Below are positions 7,516 to 15,183 of a stretch of 55,699 bases of DNA, in pieces. The DNA lies in the IMG/VR virus record IMGVR_UViG_3300037993_000081, positions 1 to 55,699 of that record, one strand, 5' to 3'. Every line of letters starts with the position of its first letter. Within the stretch, counting starts at the first letter, position 1. The translations under genes and the position numbers were made by a program. This stretch comes from a virus. The notes beneath the pieces are model-generated. The model saw nothing but the letters and a program-made list of their open reading frames with translations, had not been told where the DNA came from and did no database searches.

Positions 7516-10371
7516 TTACTCTGCTTCAACATACACATCACCGAAATGCTTCAAAGCTCTTACGTCTCCCGCAATCTCGCATCGCGTCAACACAACCGCG
7601 CACGCCGTCTCGACACCAGAATCCACCAGCGGTCGCACCGAACCGTCAGAGCATCCCACCAGCGTTCCGTTCACGTTCCCGCCCTCTTCCAGCCGGTGAA
7701 TCCGCGCCGGGTACTCGTAGGCATCCACAACCCAACCCTTACCCTGAATGTCATAGACCAGCGTGCGGTAGTAGCCGTTCACGTCCAGGTAATCGTAATA
7801 CAGATAGCCGTTCGCGCACTCCATGCTCTGATACGTCGGCTTCGTGTCGTCTGGCGGGTAGACCGTGTAGGCTCCGCGAGTCACCGGCTGCGGAATCACG
7901 CCTTCGTGCGGGAAGAGATTGTAAATGTCTTCGCTGATCGACTTGGACTGTACCCCGCCCGCCGATGCGTGAATCCCGTCTTTCACGCGGAAGAAGATAT
8001 TCCCGCTCGCTTCCATCGCTAGTGCCTTCGGGATATAAAGACCACGATCAATGCTCGATTCCTGAAGCGTCCATGTCGAACCAACTGTGCCCAAAACAGT
8101 AGCGTTCGCGTTGAAGAAGTTTGGCAGAATCAGCCATGCCCGTTCTGTTGAGAACAGCACTCCGCGCCCACCGCTCATGGCTCCGTTGACCAAGGCTTCC
8201 GATGGACTGGTAACATCCATCTGGTTTGTGTCGGGAGCGGAATCGAGATTATTTCCCTTGCACCAATAAAGCGTGCCCGGTCGCAGAGGATCGCCTACAC
8301 CAAAAATAAAGTTGATGTTGTCGGTTGGGCCGAACAGGTAAGGCAACGGCTGTGCTGCCAAATCCGGCTCCGCGATCTCATAAACCAAGCCAGTTCCATC
8401 ACCCGGTACAACTACAACCTCAACTCCGCCCTCGACGGTCACGTTGCTGGCTGTCAATTGCAGCGTAGACGTTGGCCGCTTGTCCAAGGTGTAAGCGACG
8501 GTTCCGATGATGATGACGGTTCCCGGCAACCAGCGCACATTGAATTTGTCGCCAGAAACCCACGTAACCACGCCGCTCGTAACATCTACCGTCCCGGCTC
8601 TCGGCAAGTCGATAGATGGAAATGGCTGATAATTGTCGAATTGCAAAAGCGGGTTTGCCGCCACTTCAGTATCGAGCAGAGTATCGCTAAACGAGACGCT
8701 GGAGTTTGGACCCGTTCCGACGTAAGTGAAATTCAAGAGGCCAGTATCAATCCGATACCAGTCAATTTTGTCCACTTGCGGATCGGTTGAAGGTGTCGCC
8801 GTAAGCGTGTTTGCCAGTACGGAAAGGTTTTGTTCTGGAGATGCAGGAGAAGGATTGGAAGTCGCTCCAGTTTTCGATCCCCGGTAAGTGTAGCGATACT
8901 GCGCGTCGGTGATAACCTGCTGCGAAATTGGGAGGATGTTCGATGTCCCAGCGCTGACCGAGCCAGCACTGCACAAGAGTGTCAGAACAGGATAGTAGTG
9001 ATACCAGAAGTCCCAATCAATTTCAAAAGGATAGTTTCCGGCTGCGGAGAAGTTCAGAACAACCGTCGATCCGCCAAACGTACTTGCTTCGCCGAATCCG
9101 CCACCGCCGTCATGCTGATCCGGGTTGCGCGGCAGCAAGGAATAACCGTTAAGCGCGGTCTCCGTTTGGCCCGCAAATGAATTTTGACCGCCAAAAGAGC
9201 CGCTGCCGTAGCTAACCACGCTGACCTTCCCGATAGCGTTGTTTCCAATTCCCCAGATGATGTCGTCCTTGAAATAGGCGGTAAGCGTGTAGTTTCCTGC
9301 CGCTGGAACGTAGAACGTTCCTGTGATCGCGCAGCGGAAGTTTTGGTATCCACCGCCGCCAGGAGCCGGAGTAAAGAGTGGAACCGTGCCTTGAACCGCG
9401 ACTGCTTGGTACGCCACATTGCTTGCAGGAGCCGGACTGTAGGCTACGGTGATCGAGAATGTAGTGTTTGTCGGCGCTGGCGCGGCAGCGATTGTAAATA
9501 AGCCCGTGCCGATAATGACCGAATTTCCTGCCGCCAAACCGCCAAACTGCGAACCATTCACCCATGCGATATTCAGGCCCGTGGCATCAACGTTCACCGT
9601 GCCGTTGTAGGACTGGTATTCCGTCCATTGAATCGGATTCACGCCAGGGTTTCCGCCAATGTCGAACAGTAGAGAGTTCCCTGTCACCGTACCAATGGGC
9701 GGAATGCTAACCAGCACAGGGCCGCTCGCTCCAGTATCGCCAGCATTTTTCCAGATGAATTCTCCAGGGGCCGATCCGGTGTTCAGGTTGCTCCAATACT
9801 CAACCGTCACCGGCCCAAGCAAGGAAATGGCAGACGCGGACGGCACTGGAATCGACGTGATTGTGGGAGCCGCTTGCGGTTCTGCGATGCCCATTGAAAA
9901 ACAAAGGCCATCGGAGCGCACTTTAAGCATCCCGTTTGGAACTAACGTACTTCCGCTTGAAGAATCAGTGTAGACACCGGTTATCGCGGAATCTCCCACG
10001 TACATCCACGGTTGCACGCTGGCCGCTGGACGAAATGGGATCAGAGACAAAGGATTTCCACTCAATCCACTTGCGACTTGTACAGAATTTGCGTAGAGAA
10101 GACCCGCAGCGCCGCCAATCAAGACGTATCCCGCTACTGGCCCAGCCGGTGTCAGATCGTTCAGTCTGCGAAGCGAGTGGACAGAAGCTCCGAGCGTCAT
10201 GGTTGACGAATCTTCTGCTGCGCGGGCGGAAGTCCGTTCTCCGACGTAGGCGCGAACGTTTTGGGCATAAGCAAACTTACCGGGAGGCAGACCGTCAGCC
10301 GGCAGTACAGTGTTCATGCCGTGCATCCCTAGCCGTTCACCGGGTTTGTTCCGTTCGTAAGGTCTGCCCAT
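7516..10371 (-). CDS. Tail nozzle-like (gp12/tubular B-like) protein with a PA14-like insert
   Basis: A 951-residue protein. The N-terminus (LPADGLPPGKFAYAQNVRAY then GERTSARAAED) has the pattern of large podovirus tail-tube/nozzle proteins, which read roughly pG...l.pG.f..A.NV. Mid-protein segments suggest a beta-propeller (GTLYWCKGNN, GGRGVLFSTERAWLI, GVIPQPVTRGAYTVY, CANGYLYYDY). Residues about 310-365 resemble a PA14 lectin fold (ITGTFYVPAAGNYTLTAYFKDDIIWGIG). Known nozzles are about 600-800 residues, so the PA14-like insert accounts for the extra length. It follows an adaptor-like gene with adjacent TAA/ATG. This is probably the DNA-conduit tail tip. Confidence 0.6.
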   Translation of the reverse strand: MGRPYERNKPGERLGMHGMNTVLPADGLPPGKFAYAQNVRAYVGERTSARAAEDSSTMTLGASVHSLRRLNDLTPAGPVAGYVLIGGAAGLLYANSVQVASGLSGNPLSLIPFRPAASVQPWMYVGDSAITGVYTDSSSGSTLVPNGMLKVRSDGLCFSMGIAEPQAAPTITSIPVPSASAISLLGPVTVEYWSNLNTGSAPGEFIWKNAGDTGASGPVLVSIPPIGTVTGNSLLFDIGGNPGVNPIQWTEYQSYNGTVNVDATGLNIAWVNGSQFGGLAAGNSVIIGTGLFTIAAAPAPTNTTFSITVAYSPAPASNVAYQAVAVQGTVPLFTPAPGGGGYQNFRCAITGTFYVPAAGNYTLTAYFKDDIIWGIGNNAIGKVSVVSYGSGSFGGQNSFAGQTETALNGYSLLPRNPDQHDGGGGFGEASTFGGSTVVLNFSAAGNYPFEIDWDFWYHYYPVLTLLCSAGSVSAGTSNILPISQQVITDAQYRYTYRGSKTGATSNPSPASPEQNLSVLANTLTATPSTDPQVDKIDWYRIDTGLLNFTYVGTGPNSSVSFSDTLLDTEVAANPLLQFDNYQPFPSIDLPRAGTVDVTSGVVTWVSGDKFNVRWLPGTVIIIGTVAYTLDKRPTSTLQLTASNVTVEGGVEVVVVPGDGTGLVYEIAEPDLAAQPLPYLFGPTDNINFIFGVGDPLRPGTLYWCKGNNLDSAPDTNQMDVTSPSEALVNGAMSGGRGVLFSTERAWLILPNFFNANATVLGTVGSTWTLQESSIDRGLYIPKALAMEASGNIFFRVKDGIHASAGGVQSKSISEDIYNLFPHEGVIPQPVTRGAYTVYPPDDTKPTYQSMECANGYLYYDYLDVNGYYRTLVYDIQGKGWVVDAYEYPARIHRLEEGGNVNGTLVGCSDGSVRPLVDSGVETACAVVLTRCEIAGDVRALKHFGDVYVEAE

Positions 10372-11676
10372 TTAGTCTCTCGGTTGCGCGATATTCTGTT
10401 TCTGCCCTACCTGTCCCACTACATCTCGGTATAAACCCATGTTAGCAAGGCGTTTATTCGTACTAATGGCTGCTTGAAAAAAGTTGTTCTCCAAATCTTT
10501 TGTTGATGAGAATACGGCACCCCCGCACTTAAACGTCGCCAGCATTTGAGCGTAGTCCAGAATCACGTCAAACACGTCCCGGCTGACTTGCACGTAGTCT
10601 GCATCCAAGGTCGGTATGGGAGCGTTTTGCACAAGAATTACACCCACTGTGGAAACGACTCCTACCGGGCACGGCGCTACAAAGTCCATTCCGGCCTGAA
10701 TCAGTGTTGACCACGCGGAAGCGTTGACTTCCCATTCCGGCGAAAAGGCGTCGAAATCCTTGAGTGCCGGAGTGTCAACCGGCAATCCGTTCACTGTGGC
10801 GCTTAGGAGCCAATTAGAGCGTGCCATGATTTTCAAGGCGTCTGAGTACCTTTTCAGGCAGTAATCGCCTCTGAAGTGATCTGTGGCCTCGGATTCGCGG
10901 TTTAAGAGGTCGGCCAGAGCGCCCCACTTGGCGACCCAAGCCCAGTCGTCCGGCACCCCCAAAAGCGTGCTTGCCGGTGGCGCAAAAACCAGCCCCGACT
11001 TGAGCGCGATCACATCGTAGTTTCCGGTCACAGGAACAGCCGTATCGACATCCATCGCCAAGGGCGGTTCGGTAATCACACTCCATGACGACGGCAGCGC
11101 ATGACTTTGCAAATACCCCGGCTCAAAGGCGTCAAATTGCAAGGTGTCTTCCCGGCAAAGCGTGATCGGTCCAGCCGTCGAATCAGGGATGAATCTTGCC
11201 CGAATTGGTTCCAGCGTCGAATCAGGGAAATACGTTCTGCGCTGACCGTAGGTAGAAGCCAGCGCGGGTAGCTGTGTCAGGTTGCATCCTGAGATTTGGA
11301 TCACCTCATCTCTGCGTCTCTGCAAGGCATACTGAAGGTCTGAGAGTGAGAACTGCGAGGTTCCTGTCCACGTTCCGGCTCCCGTGGGCGGCTCAAGTAA
11401 GTGAAATTGCAGGAGGGTGTAGAGGTAGGCGTCTGTCAGGGTTCGAAGGCGGAGAGAGCCGGATTGTGTGGACAGGTTGTACCACGTAACTGCGGGGTTG
11501 GTGATAAAAGAAAAGCTCTCATTGAACTGCTCTGTTAGAGCATTCCAAGTGCGGAGTGCTTCCGCAAGATAGATGCCATTCTCAGCATCCGTCCAAAACG
11601 TATTCCCAGTATCGGCAAGCCGAGCGGCAAGTGCTTGCCGAGCTTGTAAATAAGTAAGCCACGTAAACTGGGACAA
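10372..11676 (-). CDS. Head-tail adaptor-like structural protein
   Basis: A 434-residue protein. The only usable start is TTG 11676, because TGA lies just upstream in frame. The N-terminal helices (ARLADTGNTFWTDAENG, IYLAEALRTWNALTEQFN) match adaptor/gatekeeper proteins of podovirus-like contigs. The middle is beta-rich, and the C-terminal 60 residues are helical (DVFDVILDYAQMLATFKCGG). It is paired with the nozzle gene immediately downstream, as tail-tube A and B proteins are in T7-like phages. A second adaptor-like gene exists at 26703, so one may be the portal-side connector and this one the tail-side. Confidence 0.5.
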   Translation of the reverse strand: MSQFTWLTYLQARQALAARLADTGNTFWTDAENGIYLAEALRTWNALTEQFNESFSFITNPAVTWYNLSTQSGSLRLRTLTDAYLYTLLQFHLLEPPTGAGTWTGTSQFSLSDLQYALQRRRDEVIQISGCNLTQLPALASTYGQRRTYFPDSTLEPIRARFIPDSTAGPITLCREDTLQFDAFEPGYLQSHALPSSWSVITEPPLAMDVDTAVPVTGNYDVIALKSGLVFAPPASTLLGVPDDWAWVAKWGALADLLNRESEATDHFRGDYCLKRYSDALKIMARSNWLLSATVNGLPVDTPALKDFDAFSPEWEVNASAWSTLIQAGMDFVAPCPVGVVSTVGVILVQNAPIPTLDADYVQVSRDVFDVILDYAQMLATFKCGGAVFSSTKDLENNFFQAAISTNKRLANMGLYRDVVGQVGQKQNIAQPRD

Positions 11677-11679
11677 TCG

Positions 11680-11925
11680 TCACCGCTTTCGTCTTGCTTT
11701 CTTCGTGCGCCGCTTCTTTGATTGACCACTCTCCGAAAGCCCAATCGCAATCGCTTGCGCTCTCGATTTCACAACACGGCCATGCTTTGATCCGCTGTGC
11801 AAAGTCCCTTTTTTGAACTTGTGCATCTCGGTTTTCATTCTGCTACGCTTGGCCTTTTTTGACGCCTTTCTGCTCAATCTCGGCATACTCGCTAACTCCA
11901 CTTCGTTATAGAGCGGGTCGCTCAT
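11680..11925 (-). CDS. DUF6496-like small basic protein
   Basis: An 81-residue protein, ATGA-coupled to the peptidase gene. RMKTEMHKFKKGTLHSG then VVKSRAQAIAIGLSES is the signature of DUF6496, small proteins found often in phages and in plant-associated bacteria. The tail KKRRTKKARRKR is strongly basic. This suggests DNA binding or a packaged protamine-like role, but the family has no proven function that I know of. Confidence 0.65.
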   Translation of the reverse strand: MSDPLYNEVELASMPRLSRKASKKAKRSRMKTEMHKFKKGTLHSGSKHGRVVKSRAQAIAIGLSESGQSKKRRTKKARRKR

Positions 11926-12668
11926 TGTGCAAGCGCCGCCAGATCAGCTTGCAGTTGTGTAAGATTGAATCCTGAGTAGGTCTTTCCGCTCAGTTGGTTG
12001 ATCCAGTCCTGCGTAATTACGCAAAAGGCTTGGTTGCAAATTTGCTGGAAGCACGGCCATCCCATCTGCTGCAAGGCTCCCCATGTGACGCAGGTGCAAC
12101 CCTCAGAGCCGTAGCCGAAGATCGGAACAGAGTGACCGCCAAGATCGGAGCCGGAAGGATTGTCCCACGCTTCGCTGGCGTTGAACTGATCCATCATGCT
12201 CTGATAGACCTCGATGCCAAGATCGACGCCACCGAACAGCCACAAAGCCTGCTCGACTTCGGTCTGGTTCGTCTGGTCAATCTCGGCCCATGCCACGATC
12301 TTGTGAATGACTCCGCCGACCGTCATTCCGGTCTGCTGCCAGTAGTTCAAAACGTCGGCAATATTGGCCCCGTTGTCGGTCGATGGATCACGGGGAACGT
12401 ACCCAGTGATGGCGGAATAGATGGCTAGGACTTCCGTAGTCGTAGGCACTACCATCGTCCCGGTGTGCGCCGTTGCCAGCATAATCATGTGGGCAATGCA
12501 GGCGCACGTGCAGTCTCCAACCGTATCGTTCCCTTCCATTTCCCAAGGCTCTTGAACTTTGTATTCCCAGTAAACCTTGACTGGAGGCGATGGCACTGCG
12601 CCCAGATAGTCGCTGAGTTGGAGTATCGGGCCACGGAACTTCATTGGCGGTGTTGCTTTAAAGTCCAT
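11922..12668 (-). CDS. Papain-like cysteine peptidase family protein
   Basis: A 248-residue protein. I use ATG 12668, with GGGAAGGGC upstream, rather than TTG 12683. NDTVGDCTCAC gives the nucleophile Cys preceded by the oxyanion-side Asn. GGHSVPIFGYG supplies the general-base His, and CVTWGALQQMGW the third strand with a possible polar partner. The conserved YSAITGYVPRDPSTDNGAN and LNYWQQTGMTV segments recur in phage and bacterial homologues of this group. It probably acts as a virion or lysis-associated peptidase; the substrate is unknown. It lies between a secreted barrel-like protein and tail genes. No signal peptide. Confidence 0.65.
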   Translation of the reverse strand: MDFKATPPMKFRGPILQLSDYLGAVPSPPVKVYWEYKVQEPWEMEGNDTVGDCTCACIAHMIMLATAHTGTMVVPTTTEVLAIYSAITGYVPRDPSTDNGANIADVLNYWQQTGMTVGGVIHKIVAWAEIDQTNQTEVEQALWLFGGVDLGIEVYQSMMDQFNASEAWDNPSGSDLGGHSVPIFGYGSEGCTCVTWGALQQMGWPCFQQICNQAFCVITQDWINQLSGKTYSGFNLTQLQADLAALAQ

Positions 12669-12669
12669 A

Positions 12670-13299
12670 TCAGCCCTTCCCAATCTTAGCCGCTCGCTCT
12701 TGCAGCTTCTTCAGCTTCTTCGCTTCGGCTTTCTTAATGCGGTCGATCTTAGCTGCGGTCGCGGAAACGTTGGTACCGCCACCAAAGCTGATGCCGGAGT
12801 AAAAGAAGAACCCATTGCTGCTCGCTCCCGGCAGGCTAGGCCCGAAATGCCCCCAGCCGCCCTTGAATAGCAGACTGTAGGTACCCTTACCCGTGGGATC
12901 GTAGCCAAGCCCTAAGCCCCCTAGCGCGGCAAAGCCTTGGCTCGACGGGTTGCTCCCATACTGCAACCTTCCCAATCCAGCCTCGCCCGTCAGAAACGGC
13001 ATGAACTTGCCGCAACTGAGCGACGTGTTGGCGAGTATGGGGCAGAGTGGCGAAATGTCCCAACTGTCACCGCCAAAGTAGCCGGTGTAGGAAGCTCCGG
13101 GCATGGTAATGAAATCGGCCTGAATGCGGTTGTTGGTTGTGAACTGGGTTCCAAACGTCACATCCAGCGCAGAGGTTTGGTTGTAAGGACCGCCAGTAAG
13201 GAAGCTGAGATTGACCTGGTACTGCGAAGCGTTGATCGGCGGATTCTGCGCGAAGGCCGCTACACTGAGAAGCAGAACAGCAAGAAACACGTTTTTCAT
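12670..13299 (-). CDS. Secreted outer-membrane-barrel-like protein
   Basis: A 209-residue protein starting at ATG 13299, with an excellent AGGAG at 13303-13308. It has a clear Sec signal peptide MKNVFLAVLLLSVAAFAQ. Alternating strands (YQVNLSFLTGG, NNRIQADFIT, GFAALGGLGLGYD, YSLLFKGGWGHFG, FFFYSGISFGGG) look like an outer-membrane beta-barrel. It then has a Lys-rich tail (KKAEAKKLKKLQ). A phage-coded barrel could alter the host surface, for instance by masking a receptor (inference). It could also be cargo taken from a host. Confidence 0.55.
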   Translation of the reverse strand: MKNVFLAVLLLSVAAFAQNPPINASQYQVNLSFLTGGPYNQTSALDVTFGTQFTTNNRIQADFITMPGASYTGYFGGDSWDISPLCPILANTSLSCGKFMPFLTGEAGLGRLQYGSNPSSQGFAALGGLGLGYDPTGKGTYSLLFKGGWGHFGPSLPGASSNGFFFYSGISFGGGTNVSATAAKIDRIKKAEAKKLKKLQERAAKIGKG

Positions 13300-13312
13300 A
13301 ATTTCTCCTTTT

Positions 13313-13726
13313 TCAATTACCACCACCAGTCCCAGAGGTGTCGCTCGTCGTAGGGTCCAGATACGTTATGGTCTGCGGTCCCTCCGCGAGCGCGTCTTGG
13401 ATTTTCACGAACAGAATATCAAACTCAGCGACCGAGTGCCCGATGAAGTCCTGCCCGATTATACTGCCAACAAGACAGCAATCCTTGGTATCCTTTGGCA
13501 AATTGCCCCAATGAATCTCAATGCCTATGTGACCAGGCACGTCGTTTACGAACGGCATCCAGCGGTCGAAGTGATCTGACCAGTCAATCGTGAGTGGATA
13601 GGTACCAGCCGAGATTGGGTTCTTCGGTTCCAGAGTGTAACATTCGTGCACGCCCCGGAAGAACATTTCCCCGAGCGTGCACTGCGTATCGGGCTGTTGT
13701 CGCTGCACCACAAGCAGGCTGTTCAT
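13313..13726 (-). CDS. DUF5675-like protein, possible lysis function
   Basis: A 137-residue protein. TLGEMFFRGVHECYTLEPKN, then ISAGTYPL and DVPGHIGIEIHWGN, is the DUF5675 pattern: one compact domain seen in phage lysis regions and bacterial secretion loci and suspected to act on peptidoglycan, without proof that I know of. It stands directly after holin-like membrane genes and before a secreted barrel gene, which supports a lysis role. GHIGIEIHWGN may contain the active His. No signal peptide. Confidence 0.6.
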   Translation of the reverse strand: MNSLLVVQRQQPDTQCTLGEMFFRGVHECYTLEPKNPISAGTYPLTIDWSDHFDRWMPFVNDVPGHIGIEIHWGNLPKDTKDCCLVGSIIGQDFIGHSVAEFDILFVKIQDALAEGPQTITYLDPTTSDTSGTGGGN

Positions 13727-13998
13727 CTCGAATCAATGTTCTCCTCTTGTTTCGGAGACGGGGAGATATTGGCGTAGCTCGGCTCGTGAGACAACATAAA
13801 GCGATCCAGCCGTTCCGTTCGGGCGTCGATGGCCTGCACCTTATGCAGCATCTCGTTATGGTCATGCTCGATGAGCGTCAACCGCTTGTCGAATGCAGAC
13901 CAGCCGAGCGACAGGGCGACGATGAGTACGACGATGTTGATGACGGTGCCGATGTTGAACGCACCGTCCCACTTGATTGCCGAGCTTGTCCCGTTCAC
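13723..13998 (-). CDS. Holin-like single-TM protein
   Basis: A 91-residue protein with one transmembrane helix (GTVINIVVLIVALSLGWSAF, about residues 17-36). A charged amphipathic region that could be a coiled coil follows (KRLTLIEHDHNEMLHKVQA). The topology (short N-terminus, single TM, long polar C-terminus) fits class III holins, spanin i-components or membrane anchors. It is ATGA-coupled to the DUF5675 gene downstream and has membrane genes upstream. Confidence 0.5.
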   Translation of the reverse strand: MNGTSSAIKWDGAFNIGTVINIVVLIVALSLGWSAFDKRLTLIEHDHNEMLHKVQAIDARTERLDRFMLSHEPSYANISPSPKQEENIDSR

Positions 13999-14010
13999 GT
14001 TTTGGCTCCC

Positions 14011-14166
14011 TTACTTGAACAATATTGACGCTACCCAAAATGCCAAGCCCGCGCTCACAAAGTTAAACCGCTGCGGCCACGGCGCTCCAACAGCGATCCA
14101 TGGGCCAAAGAACGTGCCGATTACAAACAGCACAAATGCAAAAACAAGCAATACGGTGGTAATCAT
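14011..14166 (-). CDS. Tiny two-TM membrane protein, holin candidate
   Basis: A 51-residue protein that starts MITTVLLVFAFVLFVIG, with AAGGAGAAAAC directly upstream of ATG 14166. There are two hydrophobic helices (residues 3-21 and 36-50) joined by a loop with PWPQR. Class II holins are two-TM but usually longer. It stands among other membrane peptides of the lysis region. Too short to identify by similarity. Confidence 0.55.
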   Translation of the reverse strand: MITTVLLVFAFVLFVIGTFFGPWIAVGAPWPQRFNFVSAGLAFWVASILFK

Positions 14167-14178
14167 AGTGTTTTCTCC

Positions 14179-14322
14179 TTATTGATTCATGTACTTAAAC
14201 GGCCAAATTGAAGTGATTGCCGCCACGGGAGAGACCACGATCTTCTTCCATAGCGGAGCATCTGAGTTCCAAACTTCCGACCACGGCGACTGGTCTTTTT
14301 TAGCGTTCAGATCGTTGGTCAT
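14179..14322 (-). CDS. Small hypothetical protein of the lysis region
   Basis: A 47-residue protein with AAGGAGTAACAG before ATG 14322. It is amphipathic with Trp residues (SPWSEVWNS, TSIWPFKYM). A weak hydrophobic segment (KIVVSPVAAITSIW) may associate with membrane. The strong ribosome site and its place in a chain of small membrane genes support that it is translated. Function unknown. Confidence 0.5.
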   Translation of the reverse strand: MTNDLNAKKDQSPWSEVWNSDAPLWKKIVVSPVAAITSIWPFKYMNQ

Positions 14323-14325
14323 CTG

Positions 14326-14766
14326 TTACTCCTTGTTAGCCGCTTGCTGCGCAGCGACTTGCAGGTTCGTGGGCGACTTGCTCGGCAACGGAGCAGGCAT
14401 CTGTGGCAAGAATCCGTTCAGGAATGGAATCTTGGTCACTGCCAGATCGACAATCGAGTCCACGGTATGCCCGAAGAAGAACGCGCACGGCCCAAACTGG
14501 GTAATTACCGACGCCACCCAGCCAAAGTTGCTCCACCCGAGGTAGTTCAAGGCGGCAGGCAGCAGTTGTGGCGTAAAACACATCCAGAAGATGGCGCTGT
14601 CGATGGCGGCACGTATCAGCAGGGGAACCCAGCACCGCTGCCAGAACTGTTTATAGTTGTTAGCGACAGGGTTCGGACCAGTGACAAGAAAGTACATACG
14701 CTTCAGCATGTATAGTCCCATGCCGACCGAGTACCAGAACCAGAGCCAGATCAGATGCGTGTTCAT
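14326..14766 (-). CDS. Multi-TM membrane protein of the lysis region
   Basis: A 146-residue protein starting at ATG 14766 after AAGGAGAACAG. About three transmembrane segments are visible: HLIWLWFWYSVGMGLYML (3-20), LLIRAAIDSAIFWMCF (48-63) and the VASVITQFGPCAFFFG region (82-97). A Pro/Ser-rich cytoplasmic tail follows. The aromatic, membrane-rich composition is holin-like, but a conserved envelope protein is possible. It overlaps no other gene. Confidence 0.5.
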   Translation of the reverse strand: MNTHLIWLWFWYSVGMGLYMLKRMYFLVTGPNPVANNYKQFWQRCWVPLLIRAAIDSAIFWMCFTPQLLPAALNYLGWSNFGWVASVITQFGPCAFFFGHTVDSIVDLAVTKIPFLNGFLPQMPAPLPSKSPTNLQVAAQQAANKE

Positions 14767-14777
14767 CGCTGTTCTCC

Positions 14778-15173
14778 TTACTTCAAAATACACCCTGTTG
14801 CAACTAGGCCGCCCGTGTTTGAAATTGTGAATGTCGAGCACGTCACCGTAGTTGGAGGGCTAGAAAGCTGTGCGTAGCTGTAATCGTTAGCCGCTGCCGC
14901 AACCGCTCCCGTGCGCCCGAACACGCTCGTCACGCCACCGGCCCCGACCTTGCTCACAAGGAAGTATGCCGCTCCATTTGCCGAGACGTAATCGCCGTCA
15001 GGGTTCGATCCGTCTCCAGCAACGTTGCAGTGAATGAGAGCCTTCGCTGCCGGAGCAGGACAAGCGCTCAAGGTCGAACCGGGCGAAATGGACAGAGACG
15101 ATTGACTGTGGCTGAGCACGAGTCCAAAGGCCACGAGCAAGATCAATACCGCTGATGGGAACACAGTTTTCAT
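14778..15173 (-). CDS. Secreted fibre-like protein with a SVFGRTGAV motif
   Basis: A 131-residue protein with a signal peptide (MKTVFPSAVLILLVAFGLVL). The segment TSVFGRTGAVAAAANDYSYA is the motif seen in many phage tail fibres and bacterial fibre-like adhesins (VFGRTGAV followed by DY). It ends in Cys-containing strands (TVTCSTFTISNTGGLVATGC). It has GGAGAAGACT before ATG 15173. It is the last of the secreted fibre-like set. A Sec signal on a phage fibre is unusual. Confidence 0.55.
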   Translation of the reverse strand: MKTVFPSAVLILLVAFGLVLSHSQSSLSISPGSTLSACPAPAAKALIHCNVAGDGSNPDGDYVSANGAAYFLVSKVGAGGVTSVFGRTGAVAAAANDYSYAQLSSPPTTVTCSTFTISNTGGLVATGCILK

Positions 15174-15183
15174 AGTCTTCTCC

